Assembly: GCA_043721315.1 (NCBI GenBank)
Contig: JAYSQZ010000044.1
Location: 1 to 64,000, forward strand
Reading direction: 5' to 3'
DNA: 64,000 bases
DNA from: Elstera sp043721315
Lineage (GTDB): Bacteria > Pseudomonadota > Alphaproteobacteria > Elsterales > Elsteraceae
Numbering within the stretch: position 1 is the first letter of the stretch; the number at the start of each line of letters is the position of its first letter. Positions 33,142 through 41,503 of this stretch are shown here, piece by piece. The notes under the pieces are model-generated. The model was not told the origin of the DNA and ran no database searches. It saw only the letters and a program-made list of their open reading frames with translations. Both the position numbers and the translations under genes were made by a program.

Positions 33142-34035
33142 CTAGCTTTTCAAATAAAAGCGATTCACGAATGGATCAAACCCCGGCGGCAGCGCGGCCA
33201 CGGGTTTAGCGGGCGCGTAGGGCAGGCCCATCAGACAGTAGGTGACTTGGAAGATCAGCCGAGGCCGATCGCGCGGCGGCAACCCCCGGTGAAAGCCGTA
33301 GGTGTTTTCGAGAAAGCAGTTTCCCGCCGGGCCAGTAAAATAAATTTCAGCCCCCAGTTCTGCCGCTTCCCGATCCGTATAACGGCGAATGGCAAGATGG
33401 GTAGTGCTATCGTGGGAGCCTGGAACATAAACATGCGGGCCGCTGCGCTCGTCCACATCGGTGAGATAGAGGAAGAATTTATAGAAAGCCCAATCGTCCA
33501 CATCGCGGTGAAACTGCTCGGCGTGCTCGGGCGTGCCATCGCCAGGCAAGGACCACCAAGCGGCAAGATAACCGATACTCGGTTTACAGCCGAACAAGGC
33601 TTCAAGTCCCGCCAACAACCTTGGATGATTGGCCAGGGCGACCGCATGGGGTGCCGCAATCACGGTCGCGGCCTCAAAATAAGCTACATGAGTTTCAGGC
33701 TTCGCCTCGGTCAGCGGCATAAAGCGCCCCAACGTCGGGCGATACGGATCATGGGCCTCGTGCGCGCAGAAATAGGCGCGCATCTCCGCCACCTGCTCCG
33801 GCGTTACCAATCCCGTCAGCATATGATAGCCCTGGCGGCGCATATCCTGAACCAGCGCTTGAGTTTCCAGCGTTTCTGCCGGGCCGCTGGACTGAGGCCG
33901 ACGGCGCGCGATCCAACGGGCCACTGCCGCGCGGCGCTGGGGCGCTAAAACGTGCCGCTGGACCTCGAAGCCCCAGTAATAGGGCGAGGCCATCAAACGG
34001 CTGCGACGTAGGATTTTTTCGAGGAGAGACCGCAT
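33142..34035 (-). CDS. Phytanoyl-CoA dioxygenase-family (PhyH) oxygenase
   Basis: Fe(II)/2-oxoglutarate-dependent oxygenase, 297 residues. The facial triad is visible: HRD at 176-178 (His176, Asp178) and His249 in GFHRG, with Arg257 or Arg259 placed to bind 2-oxoglutarate. A double-stranded beta-helix core spans about 120-270. It hydroxylates an unknown substrate; its place between polysaccharide acyltransferases suggests a sugar, lipid carrier or fatty-acyl substituent (inference). It is the last gene of a minus-strand trio with the WecA-like transferase and an acyltransferase, starting seven bases after the latter. Confidence 0.85.
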   Translation of the reverse strand: MRSLLEKILRRSRLMASPYYWGFEVQRHVLAPQRRAAVARWIARRRPQSSGPAETLETQALVQDMRRQGYHMLTGLVTPEQVAEMRAYFCAHEAHDPYRPTLGRFMPLTEAKPETHVAYFEAATVIAAPHAVALANHPRLLAGLEALFGCKPSIGYLAAWWSLPGDGTPEHAEQFHRDVDDWAFYKFFLYLTDVDERSGPHVYVPGSHDSTTHLAIRRYTDREAAELGAEIYFTGPAGNCFLENTYGFHRGLPPRDRPRLIFQVTYCLMGLPYAPAKPVAALPPGFDPFVNRFYLKS

Positions 34036-34042
34036 AGCCTTC

Positions 34043-34564
34043 TTACGTCCTGGTTTTATAGCGCACGGGCTGCCCGGTCACGATGGTATAGGGCGGCACA
34101 TCCCGGGTTACGACAGCCCCCGCGCCGATCACAGCTTGCCGCCCCACCGTGACCCCGCCGAGGATCATGGCCCGCGCACCAACCCACACACCGTCTTCCA
34201 AGGTTATCGGCTTAAGGGTGTGGCGATAGGGCGGGGGTTGGCTGAAATCCAGCCCTGCCGTTTCTATAACGGCACCCTTTGAAAGCCGAACATGGTCGCC
34301 CAGAGTAATCTGCCCCGCCGCCCCTAGCGTGCAGCCGGGTCCAACGATCACGCGCTGCCCCCAGGAAATACGGTCGGGATATTTAACTTCGGCGCTCCAA
34401 TGCACCACGCAGTCTTTCGGCGCAGTCGGAGCTAAGGCCGCAAAGCGCGCCCGGCTGGCCACGCGCCCCAGGCATCCCGATAGCCTCAAAACACACCGGG
34501 TAAGCGCGCGCGTTGGGCTGCTATACAACAATGCGAACGAAAGCCCGCGCAGAAAAAATCCCAA
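34043..34564 (-). CDS. Hexapeptide-repeat O-acetyltransferase (WcaF/CatB-like)
   Basis: 173-residue left-handed beta-helix enzyme. Hexapeptide repeats run from about 75 to 160, ending in GVTVGRQAVIGAGAVVTRDVPPYTIVTGQPVRYK, the classic C-terminal signature of the CatB/WcaF group (key features: VTVGRQAVIG at about 137-146 and GQPVRYK near the end). It probably acetylates a sugar of the exopolysaccharide. It is translated between the WecA-like gene (14 bases upstream) and the PhyH gene (7 bases downstream). Confidence 0.88.
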   Translation of the reverse strand: MGFFLRGLSFALLYSSPTRALTRCVLRLSGCLGRVASRARFAALAPTAPKDCVVHWSAEVKYPDRISWGQRVIVGPGCTLGAAGQITLGDHVRLSKGAVIETAGLDFSQPPPYRHTLKPITLEDGVWVGARAMILGGVTVGRQAVIGAGAVVTRDVPPYTIVTGQPVRYKTRT

Positions 34565-34578
34565 CTAAGGGTGCCCCT

Positions 34579-35583
34579 TTACACAGCGCGCAATTTACCG
34601 AAAAAAACCGGCGTAGTGGACAGCATCAGCAACCAAGCCGCCGCCGCCATGAGCCAGAGCAGCGTAAGGCCCGGCGCGAAAACGCTCAGCACTGCCGGAA
34701 CCAGGGTAGCGCTGGCATAGAGCGCCCCGGCTAAGCGAGGGGTTAAATGATCCCACAACACATGATGCAGATGGTCGCGCCCACCCCGGAACGGACTCTG
34801 CCCCCGACGTAAGCGTACGGCCAACACGCGGCCCGCATCGAACACCGGCACAATGAACCACAGCAGTAGTTGATCTATTGATACCGCGCCGTCGTTGTGG
34901 GCATGAAGCCCCAAAATACCGATCGTGCAAGCAACCAGATAGGCCCCACTATCGCCTGCAAACACCATTCCGCGCAGATTGGCGATCAGGAAGGCCCCGC
35001 AACACAGCATGGCGACGATGTAGAGATTGAGGGGGAGCGATTCCGCCGTCACCTGCAATAGCGTGAGCCACAGCATCGCGAAGCCGGCCAGAATACCGTT
35101 GCGCCCGTCGATAAGGTTGACGGCAAAGACGAAGGAAACCAGCACGAGCACGCCTGCCGCAAAAGCAAAGGCCGGAACCATGCCGATGCTCATGTCCCAA
35201 GAAAAATTAAGCGCTGCCGGGATCAGCGTCGGATCGAGCCAGAAAGCCGCCGAGGTTGCAACCGCTGACAGAACAAGGCGCAGGCGCGCATCAATATCCG
35301 AGCGATCATCGACAAGACCAATGATGTAGTGGCAAGCCACAAGAACTACACCAACCTTAACGGGCATCGGCATTCCGGCATCGAGGGAATGCAAAAAAAC
35401 ACCCGCCAACCCTGCCACCGCAAGCGCAGTGCCGCCCATTTTAGGCGTGGGGCGCGCGTGAAACTTGCGGGTTTTATTCGGTATATCCAACACGCCGAGA
35501 CGCAACCCAAGCGGACGAGAAAGCCACAAAATCAAAAGAGTAAGCCCGACAGCTACCGCCGATTGGATAATCACCGCCGTCAT
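34579..35583 (-). CDS. WecA/TagO-family undecaprenyl-phosphate sugar-phosphate transferase
   Basis: Polytopic enzyme of 334 residues that starts polysaccharide synthesis by attaching sugar-1-phosphate to undecaprenyl phosphate. Family motifs are all present: PKMGG near 48-52, the Mg-binding DDRSD at 92-96, NLIDGRNG at 156-163 (usually NxxDGxDG), GDSGAY at 210-215 and HLHH at 271-274. About eleven membrane helices. It is the promoter-proximal gene of the minus-strand trio. It supplies the lipid-linked start for the Wzx/Wzy pathway encoded alongside; the sugar may be GlcNAc or similar. Confidence 0.93.
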   Translation of the reverse strand: MTAVIIQSAVAVGLTLLILWLSRPLGLRLGVLDIPNKTRKFHARPTPKMGGTALAVAGLAGVFLHSLDAGMPMPVKVGVVLVACHYIIGLVDDRSDIDARLRLVLSAVATSAAFWLDPTLIPAALNFSWDMSIGMVPAFAFAAGVLVLVSFVFAVNLIDGRNGILAGFAMLWLTLLQVTAESLPLNLYIVAMLCCGAFLIANLRGMVFAGDSGAYLVACTIGILGLHAHNDGAVSIDQLLLWFIVPVFDAGRVLAVRLRRGQSPFRGGRDHLHHVLWDHLTPRLAGALYASATLVPAVLSVFAPGLTLLWLMAAAAWLLMLSTTPVFFGKLRAV

Positions 35584-35650
35584 AAGCCACTCCTGTTCCC
35601 GGTTTTCAACGTCATGGACCCTGTTCCAAATGTAGGACGATAGGTATAAA

Positions 35651-35670
35651 ATTTCCCTTAATAAGGAAAT
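35651..35670. promoter_or_regulatory. Inverted repeat in the divergent wecA-like / rluA-like promoter region
   Basis: Arms ATTTCC and GGAAAT with an 8-base AT-rich spacer, 68-87 bp upstream of the WecA-like start. The 35584-35811 spacer is AT-rich and holds promoters for both sides; this is a candidate operator for the leftward trio. Confidence 0.35.
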
Positions 35671-35771
35671 GAATTGTTTGGAATGTGCCTATGCTTCACG
35701 TTGAGCACTGTAGCAAAAAAACAGTATCTGCTCACGTGACGCGCCAAAGACCTTTCCAGCATCATAATTTC

Positions 35772-35787
35772 TTAATCGACAGTTAAC
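35772..35787 (+). promoter_or_regulatory. Perfect CtrA box
   Basis: TTAA-TCGACAG-TTAAC matches the full CtrA consensus TTAA-N7-TTAAC exactly. It lies 25 bp before the ATG of the RluA-family gene and about 190 bp from the WecA-like start, in a short AT-rich island. CtrA is the alphaproteobacterial cell-cycle or motility response regulator. At this distance it would sit across the -10/-35 area of the rightward promoter. Confidence 0.6.
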
Positions 35788-35811
35788 AGTTGAGGCGCGA
35801 TAAATACATCT

Positions 35812-36564
35812 ATGAACCAGCTAACGATGACAGAAATTGCGGACATGCTCCGCTATGAGGCCGATACACTCACTGATCTGGTGCAGGATTGGGTTTTGCA
35901 CCGGGATGGGTTAGTGCTTGTGGTCAACAAACCGGCAGGATTGCCCGTGCATTCGGTGGCCGGCGGCAAAAGCGCGCACCTAAGCCAACTGCTATTCGCG
36001 TGGCAATATGGATTGAAGCAACCGCCGATGCTGGCCCATCGGCTCGACCGCGACACATCAGGTTGTCTTATTCTCGCGCGCCACCGGCAGGCCATGATCC
36101 GCATGACTGATCTGTTTGCAACCCGGCAGGTCGGAAAAATCTATTGGGCCGTGCTAGACGGCGTGCCGGAGACCGAAAGCGGCACGATTGACGCCCCCTT
36201 GGTCGATCTCAAACGCCCCGGCGGCGTTACAGTGCGCCTTGCCCGGCCAGAGGATGCCGATGCCTTAGCGGCGGTGACGGACTGGCGGGTCTTGAGTGTT
36301 CACGACCGCCGCAGTTGGATCGAGTTCCGCCCGCAAACGGGCCGCAGTCACCAGTTGCGCGTTCATGCGGCGTCTGTCTTAGGGTGCCCGATTGTCGGCG
36401 ACCGACTCTATGGGCGGCACGAGGCAGGGGGCCTGCATTTACACGCGCGCAGCGTAACATTTTCTCCGCGCGCCAATAAGCCGCCCTTAACCGTGAACGC
36501 GCCGGTTCCCGATGGGCTGGCGGAAGTTCTGAGTAAGTTTCCTCAAGCCGCGCCGCTGGAATGA
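35812..36564 (+). CDS. RluA-family pseudouridine synthase
   Basis: Converts uridine to pseudouridine in rRNA or tRNA. 250 residues, short like TruC/RluA because no S4 domain is present. The active-site motif HRLDRDTSG is at 76-84 with catalytic Asp79; the NKPAGLPVH segment at 39-47 and the GRSHQLRVH segment near 178-186 are the other conserved blocks. The N-terminal 30 residues are not part of the family core. The 3' end overlaps the convergent histidine kinase by 22 bp. A perfect CtrA box precedes it. Confidence 0.92.
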   Translation: MNQLTMTEIADMLRYEADTLTDLVQDWVLHRDGLVLVVNKPAGLPVHSVAGGKSAHLSQLLFAWQYGLKQPPMLAHRLDRDTSGCLILARHRQAMIRMTDLFATRQVGKIYWAVLDGVPETESGTIDAPLVDLKRPGGVTVRLARPEDADALAAVTDWRVLSVHDRRSWIEFRPQTGRSHQLRVHAASVLGCPIVGDRLYGRHEAGGLHLHARSVTFSPRANKPPLTVNAPVPDGLAEVLSKFPQAAPLE

Positions 36565-38276
36565 TCCTCGTCACCTTGGTCCGGCAGAAGCTCGATACAG
36601 GGCGTGAAATCCAAGATAATTGCCGTGCCGGTGCCCACCTGGGTCTCAATCGTGATCGTAATACCGTGCGCCCCCAGCAACTCTTTAGTAATGGCGAGGC
36701 CAAGGCCCGTGCCGCGCTCCCCCACCGAGCGGTAGGCATCGCGATCATCGAAGGTGGCGAACGGACGAAAAAGATCGCCCAAGCGCTCCGGCGGAATGCC
36801 CGGCCCCGTATCGCGAATAGTCAGCAGATAGCGTTGTTCCGCGCTAATCCGCGCCTTCATCTCGACGATTTGGCCGGGCTGCGAGGCTTTGATAGCATTC
36901 GAGAGGAAATTGCAGATAGATTGCGCGAGGCGCGTGCGGTCGCCAATCACACGCGGCCAATCATCGCCCCCACACTGAAACACCGAAATACCCTGCCGCC
37001 GCCCAAGGCCCGAGCCAATCCGCGTCGTCTCCTCCAAGAGTTCGGCCATGATAATGGGGCGGCGGTGTAGAATGATTTCGGCGTTCTCGATGCGGGCAAT
37101 ATCTAGCATGTCATTGATAATCGCGAGCAAGTGCGACGCGCTCTGATGAATATCGCCTGCGTAGCTTGAGATGCGGCTAGGCTCGGTCACATAGCGGTCC
37201 CGGATCACTTCCGAAAAACCCATAATGGCGTTCAGCGGCGTGCGCAGCTCGTGACTCATTGTGGCAAGAAACGTGCTTTTGGCTCGGTCGGCCCGCACAG
37301 CGCGGGCGCGTTCGGCTTCAAGGCTCAACTCGCGCGCCTTAAGCTGGCTGATGTCACGGTGACACAGCACCCGCCACGCACCCTTTTGTGCTAAAATAGT
37401 TTGCAGATAACGCCCCTCTCCCAAGGCGTAATCGGTACTCCACTGGCCCGAGGCCGTTCCATCAATCGCCTGTGCTTGCCAAGGGGCAAGGGCCAGAAAG
37501 ACGGGAAACGCCATCCCCTGCGCGGGGTGAGCGCCCAGCAGTTTTGCCATTGCCGAGTTCCACAGCACTAAACGACCGGCTTCGTCGAACAGCGCTACCG
37601 CATCGGTGACGGAGGCCACCGCCAACCATTCTTGCCGCAGGCGGGCCAAGTGCCGCGACAGCCGAAGCTGCGAGCCTCGCGCCACAATCGCCTGCCGATA
37701 GGTGCCGTTGACGCGCTGAATGGAGAAAATCAACGCGACCCAATAAACCGACGCCAAGACCGACAGCGTCCAATAACTACCGCCGTGCCAGCCGAAAAAT
37801 AATATCCACGGGAGCAAGGCCGCCGAAACGAACGCATACGCAGCGCGCGGCAGCGCACTCAGTGTCGTCGCCGATCCTGAGACAAAGGCCGCCACAACCA
37901 ACGCGACGACATATTGATCGAGCGGCGCAGCCTTCACGGTCAGCAGCGACGCGGCCCCCCAAAGAAAACCAGAAATCCCGGCGCTCCAAACGGCGCGCCG
38001 GGCAATCCGGTTGAAGCGGGCGCGCGTCAGGGGGCGGGTTGTTTCGCGCATCCGCGCCCAGCGCTGAAAATTCCACAGGCTGCCCGCGAGATGAAACACC
38101 ATCCAGAGCAGCAACACGCCCCATTCCTGAACCGTCTCAGGGCCAACGAAAGCCAACTGCCCGGCAATCACCAAGGCTGCCACTGCCGTCGCGCCGCTAT
38201 TGATCGGAGTTTGGTGAATGAACAGGCGCAACACTTCGGCGTGGTAGCGGTTGCTTCCCGGATTGGTACTGATCAT
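36543..38276 (-). CDS. Orphan membrane histidine kinase with PAS-like domain (PleC/DivJ-like core)
   Basis: Sensor kinase of 577 residues. Six transmembrane helices at about 27-45, 52-70, 97-115, 121-142, 146-164 and 168-187 are followed by a PAS-like domain (about 215-310) and a HisKA domain with His342 in MSHELRTPLNAIMGFSEVI. That H-box with the FSE ending resembles PleC/DivJ/PdhS kinases, which feed the DivK-CtrA pathway. The ATPase domain has an N box (FLSNAIKAS), G1 (DTGPGI) and G2 (GTGLGLA) near 525. No response regulator is adjacent. The signal is unknown; the membrane-integral sensor suggests a hydrophobic or envelope cue. Confidence 0.9.
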   Translation of the reverse strand: MISTNPGSNRYHAEVLRLFIHQTPINSGATAVAALVIAGQLAFVGPETVQEWGVLLLWMVFHLAGSLWNFQRWARMRETTRPLTRARFNRIARRAVWSAGISGFLWGAASLLTVKAAPLDQYVVALVVAAFVSGSATTLSALPRAAYAFVSAALLPWILFFGWHGGSYWTLSVLASVYWVALIFSIQRVNGTYRQAIVARGSQLRLSRHLARLRQEWLAVASVTDAVALFDEAGRLVLWNSAMAKLLGAHPAQGMAFPVFLALAPWQAQAIDGTASGQWSTDYALGEGRYLQTILAQKGAWRVLCHRDISQLKARELSLEAERARAVRADRAKSTFLATMSHELRTPLNAIMGFSEVIRDRYVTEPSRISSYAGDIHQSASHLLAIINDMLDIARIENAEIILHRRPIIMAELLEETTRIGSGLGRRQGISVFQCGGDDWPRVIGDRTRLAQSICNFLSNAIKASQPGQIVEMKARISAEQRYLLTIRDTGPGIPPERLGDLFRPFATFDDRDAYRSVGERGTGLGLAITKELLGAHGITITIETQVGTGTAIILDFTPCIELLPDQGDEDHSSGAA

Positions 38277-38359
38277 GGTGCGCCTTCGCCACCTTTCCCC
38301 AATCGTCCCGGAGCGAGCCTCTCAACAAGCGATAGCGCGCAGGTTTTGTAAGTTTTTAG

Positions 38360-38385
38360 GCTTAAACATTAGCATAGTTTTAAGC
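38360..38385. promoter_or_regulatory. Imperfect inverted repeat upstream of the histidine kinase
   Basis: GCTTAAAC (38360-38367) and GTTTTAAGC (38377-38385) form an almost symmetrical AT-rich element about 85-110 bp before the kinase start. It may be an operator. The rest of the spacer 38277-38503 holds no gene. Confidence 0.3.
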
Positions 38386-38503
38386 GTATTAGCCTGTATA
38401 TCTACAGTAAATGCTGAGCGCGTTTAATCACCCGCAACAGCAGCCTTTCTAAGCAGAAGAAACATTTAGAGACCCTGCTCCGAAAAAATAGACAAAAATC
38501 TCT

Positions 38504-38998
38504 CTAAGCCGCGTGGCTGCTGGCCGATTGCGCCGTGAGAATGAGATAGAGCGCGTCGGCGGTTTCGGCCCCGCGCAGTTTATCGCAGGTGCTTTTGTCG
38601 CGCAGCAGGCGAGAGACGCGGGCCAGCGCCTTCAAATGGTCGGCCCCTGCCGCTTCCGGCGCGAGTAGCAGAAAAATGAGATCGACTGGCTGTTCATCAA
38701 TCGCCTCGAAATCCACGGGCCTGTCGAGCTTGGCGAACAGGCCGCGCAGTTTGGGAAGCTGTGGTAATTTGCCGTGGGGAATAGCAATCCCCGCGCCCAC
38801 GCCGGTCGTGCCGAGCCGTTCACGCTCTAACAGCACTTCAAAAATATCGCGCTCGCTCGTGCCATCCGGCCCCATCAGATCAGCGGCGCGTTTTGCCAGT
38901 TCCTGCAACGCCTGCTTTTTGGTTGCTGCCCGCAGATTAACGACTACCGCGTCTGGGGAGATGAGGTCTGCAATATCCATCGGTTCCTGCTCTGACAA
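38504..38998 (-). CDS. ptsN: Nitrogen-PTS EIIA component (EIIA-Ntr)
   Basis: Phosphoacceptor of the regulatory nitrogen phosphotransferase system, 164 residues. The phosphorylated residue is His75 in IAIPHGKL, in the canonical EIIA fold with LxxREx6G (LLEREREL-type segment at 57-64). It does not transport sugar; it signals nitrogen and energy status to K+ uptake, ppGpp and sensor kinases. It is the last gene of the rpoN-hpf-ptsN block, a conserved order in proteobacteria. An internal ATG at residue 7 is an alternative start. Confidence 0.94.
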   Translation of the reverse strand: MSEQEPMDIADLISPDAVVVNLRAATKKQALQELAKRAADLMGPDGTSERDIFEVLLERERLGTTGVGAGIAIPHGKLPQLPKLRGLFAKLDRPVDFEAIDEQPVDLIFLLLAPEAAGADHLKALARVSRLLRDKSTCDKLRGAETADALYLILTAQSASSHAA

Positions 38999-39107
38999 TT
39001 TTCAGCGTCGCCGTCATGACCGAAGAAAGCGAGGAAGGGCGCGTTCAAGCCGCGCCCTTACCGTTTTTCCGCAAGCAGTGCCGCGCGGAGACCGCCTTAA
39101 AAGACGA

Positions 39108-39749
39108 TCATTGCGCGGCAGACAGCACGCCCTTTGGCTCGCCCCGCGTAACCGGAATACCAGACGGGTTAACCGTCTGACTATTCCCTTGCGGATCAAT
39201 CCAGCCGATATGACCGTCGGCACGGCGATAAATCACGTTCAACCCGCCGTGGGTTACGTGGCGGAACATGAGCACGGGCAGGTCGCCAAGGTCAAGCCGC
39301 ATCACCGCATCGGGCACGGCGAGGGTTTCGATGGAAACCTGGAGTTCCGCCACGATCATCGGCTGCGTACTCAGCGGCGCGGTCTCTTCTTCCGCTTCCG
39401 GTGCCAACACATAAGAGGTCGCGGATTCGATATCGTGCGGCATAACCCCGCGATGATGATCTTCCTTTAGGCGGCGCTTGTAGCGGCGAATACGCTTTTC
39501 GGCGTGTTCAATCGCCTCATCCGCCGCTCGGTGCGCGTCGGTCGCGCTGGCTTTCGCTTGAACCGTTAAGTTTCGGGCGACGTGAACCGTAATATCCACT
39601 CGAACCAAATGCGCGTCGGGCGATAACACCACCGTCGCATCTAAAGGGCGGGCGAAATATTTATTCACGGCGTCGGTGAGGGATGTTGTGATGTGGGTGC
39701 GGAGGGCATCCCCAACATCCATTTGTTTGCCCTTAACAGTAACCTGCAT
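39108..39749 (-). CDS. hpf: Long-form ribosome hibernation promoting factor
   Basis: 213 residues, the long HPF form. The N-terminal beta-alpha fold (1-100), which blocks the ribosomal decoding site, is joined by a variable linker to a C-terminal dimerisation domain (about 150-205: MIVAELQVSIET... DLPVLMFRH... NVIYRRADGHIGWIDPQ). It dimerises 70S ribosomes into inactive 100S in stationary phase. It lies between rpoN and ptsN, the usual place, 109 bases before ptsN. Confidence 0.95.
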   Translation of the reverse strand: MQVTVKGKQMDVGDALRTHITTSLTDAVNKYFARPLDATVVLSPDAHLVRVDITVHVARNLTVQAKASATDAHRAADEAIEHAEKRIRRYKRRLKEDHHRGVMPHDIESATSYVLAPEAEEETAPLSTQPMIVAELQVSIETLAVPDAVMRLDLGDLPVLMFRHVTHGGLNVIYRRADGHIGWIDPQGNSQTVNPSGIPVTRGEPKGVLSAAQ

Positions 39750-39841
39750 GGCAACCTACCTATTTTTCTGTGAAAGACTAGGTTAGGCAACGGGTTCGGG
39801 TAAAAGAGAACAATCGTTCCCTAATTTTTCGCTCAGTCAAC

Positions 39842-39907
39842 GCCGATCACAATCGGCCAAGCACCAAGTTAACCCTCTAAACCATTGCATATAGGCAACA
39901 GTGTTGC
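39842..39907. promoter_or_regulatory. Two palindromes between rpoN and hpf
   Basis: GCCGAT/ATCGGC with a CACA loop at 39842-39857 and GCAACA-G-TGTTGC at 39895-39907. They lie downstream of the rpoN stop on the minus strand, where they could end rpoN transcription (no T-run) or bind a regulator of hpf. The spacer 39750-39968 holds no gene. Confidence 0.3.
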
Positions 39908-39968
39908 TGGTTCCAACTCTTGTCGGCGTATCTCCCTATTTGTGTTGAAGATAGCGTTACAGAGTTTT

Positions 39969-41486
39969 TTAGATTCCGAAAGCCTTTTCGCGTCGTCGCT
40001 GCACAGAAGAGGAAATTCGCATGGCTTCCCGATATTTTGCCACCGTCCGGCGGGCAATATCGACGCCATCGACCCTTAAAATCTCCACAATCTTATCGTC
40101 CGAGAGCACGGAGGTCGGCTTTTCGGCCTCGATCAAGGCTTTGATGCGGTAGCGGACGGCTTCCGCCGAATGGGCCGCCGACCCATCTGCCGATTGAATG
40201 GCCGAGGTAAAGAAATACTTCAACTCCAACATGCCGCGCGGCGTTGCGATATATTTTGCCGTCGTCACCCGGCTCACAGTGCTTTCGTGCAAGCCAACGC
40301 CTTCGGCAATATCGCGCAGAATGAGTGGGCGCAGGTGCGTAATACCGTGGCGGAAGAAGGCATCCTGCTGCCGCACGATCTCGCTCGCCACTTTCAGAAT
40401 AGTCGTGGCGCGCTGGTGCAGGGCCTTTACCAACCAGTTCGCGGTTTGAAATTGCTCGGAGATATACTCTTTATCCGTCTTGCTTAGGGGCTGGCGGCGC
40501 ACGCGGCTGTGATAGCGGTTGTTGACCAGCACGCGCGGCAATGTTTCGGGGTTAAGCTCTAAAATCCAGGTCTCATCGGGCAGGGCGTGCATGAGAATAT
40601 CGGGCGTTACCGGGTCCACATCGCTACGCTCGAACGCCAGCCCCGGCTTGGGGTTCAGCGCCCGAATTTCCCCGATCATCTCGGTCATGTCGGCGGCATC
40701 TACCCCGCAGATGCGTTGCAGTGTCGCGACATCCCGGTGGGCCAGCAACGGCAGATGATCGAGCAAGGCTTGCATGGCTGGATCGAGCCGATTGCGCTCG
40801 GCCAGTTGCAAGGCTAGGCACTCGCCAAGCGAGCGCGCCCCAACTCCTGTGGGATCGAAGCGTTGGACCTGCTTAAGCACGGCTTCGATCCGCGCCTCAG
40901 CGCAACCGAACTGATCGGCAAAGCCCAAGAGGGGTTCGGACAGATAGCCGGCATCATCAATGGCCTCAACCAAGGCCGCCGCAATCATCCGCTCGGTCGG
41001 GTGCGCGAAGGTAAGGCCCACCTGATCCATCAAATGCTGGCGCAGGGTAGGCCGCTCGGTGAGCGTTTCTTCCAGCCCGCGCAAATCCTCATCGAAATCG
41101 CCCCGGCTGCCGCTGCCCGAGGCACCACTGCCGCCGTTCATGCTGAGGCCCGCCTCGACCATACCAAGGTCGGTGCCATCGGTTTCGGTCACGCGGCCAG
41201 GGCTACTGTCCGGGTCGGCCCAGGCGGTATCGAGTGGCGACTCGGCGTCCGGTAGCGGCAGTTCGGAGCGCAAGGCGTCCACGGCATCGCGGGGGGTTTC
41301 CACGACCGGCGGCGGCTCGGACGCAACCTCCTCCCGTTCCAGCAGCGGGTTGCGCTCCAACTCCGCCTCAACGAAAACCGATAGCTCCATGTTCGAGAGT
41401 TGCAGCAGCTTAATCGCCTGCTGCAACTGCGGCGTCATCACCAGAGATTGCGATTGCCTTAAGTCAAGGCGGGGGGCCAGCACCAT
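39969..41486 (-). CDS. rpoN: RNA polymerase sigma-54 factor
   Basis: 505 residues. Region I (1-50) is Gln/Leu-rich with the typical start LRQSQSLVMTPQLQQAIKLLQLS; an acidic variable region II follows; region III carries the core-binding part (about 120-250), the helix-turn-helix (about 375-400, GLHESTVSRVT) and the RpoN box ARRTVAKYRE at about 478-487, which contacts the -24 element. It directs transcription with enhancer-binding proteins, commonly nitrogen assimilation, flagella and exopolysaccharide genes. It lies 17 bases after lptB. Confidence 0.98.
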   Translation of the reverse strand: MVLAPRLDLRQSQSLVMTPQLQQAIKLLQLSNMELSVFVEAELERNPLLEREEVASEPPPVVETPRDAVDALRSELPLPDAESPLDTAWADPDSSPGRVTETDGTDLGMVEAGLSMNGGSGASGSGSRGDFDEDLRGLEETLTERPTLRQHLMDQVGLTFAHPTERMIAAALVEAIDDAGYLSEPLLGFADQFGCAEARIEAVLKQVQRFDPTGVGARSLGECLALQLAERNRLDPAMQALLDHLPLLAHRDVATLQRICGVDAADMTEMIGEIRALNPKPGLAFERSDVDPVTPDILMHALPDETWILELNPETLPRVLVNNRYHSRVRRQPLSKTDKEYISEQFQTANWLVKALHQRATTILKVASEIVRQQDAFFRHGITHLRPLILRDIAEGVGLHESTVSRVTTAKYIATPRGMLELKYFFTSAIQSADGSAAHSAEAVRYRIKALIEAEKPTSVLSDDKIVEILRVDGVDIARRTVAKYREAMRISSSVQRRREKAFGI

Positions 41487-41503
41487 GAAGCGGGTATGCC
41501 CTC

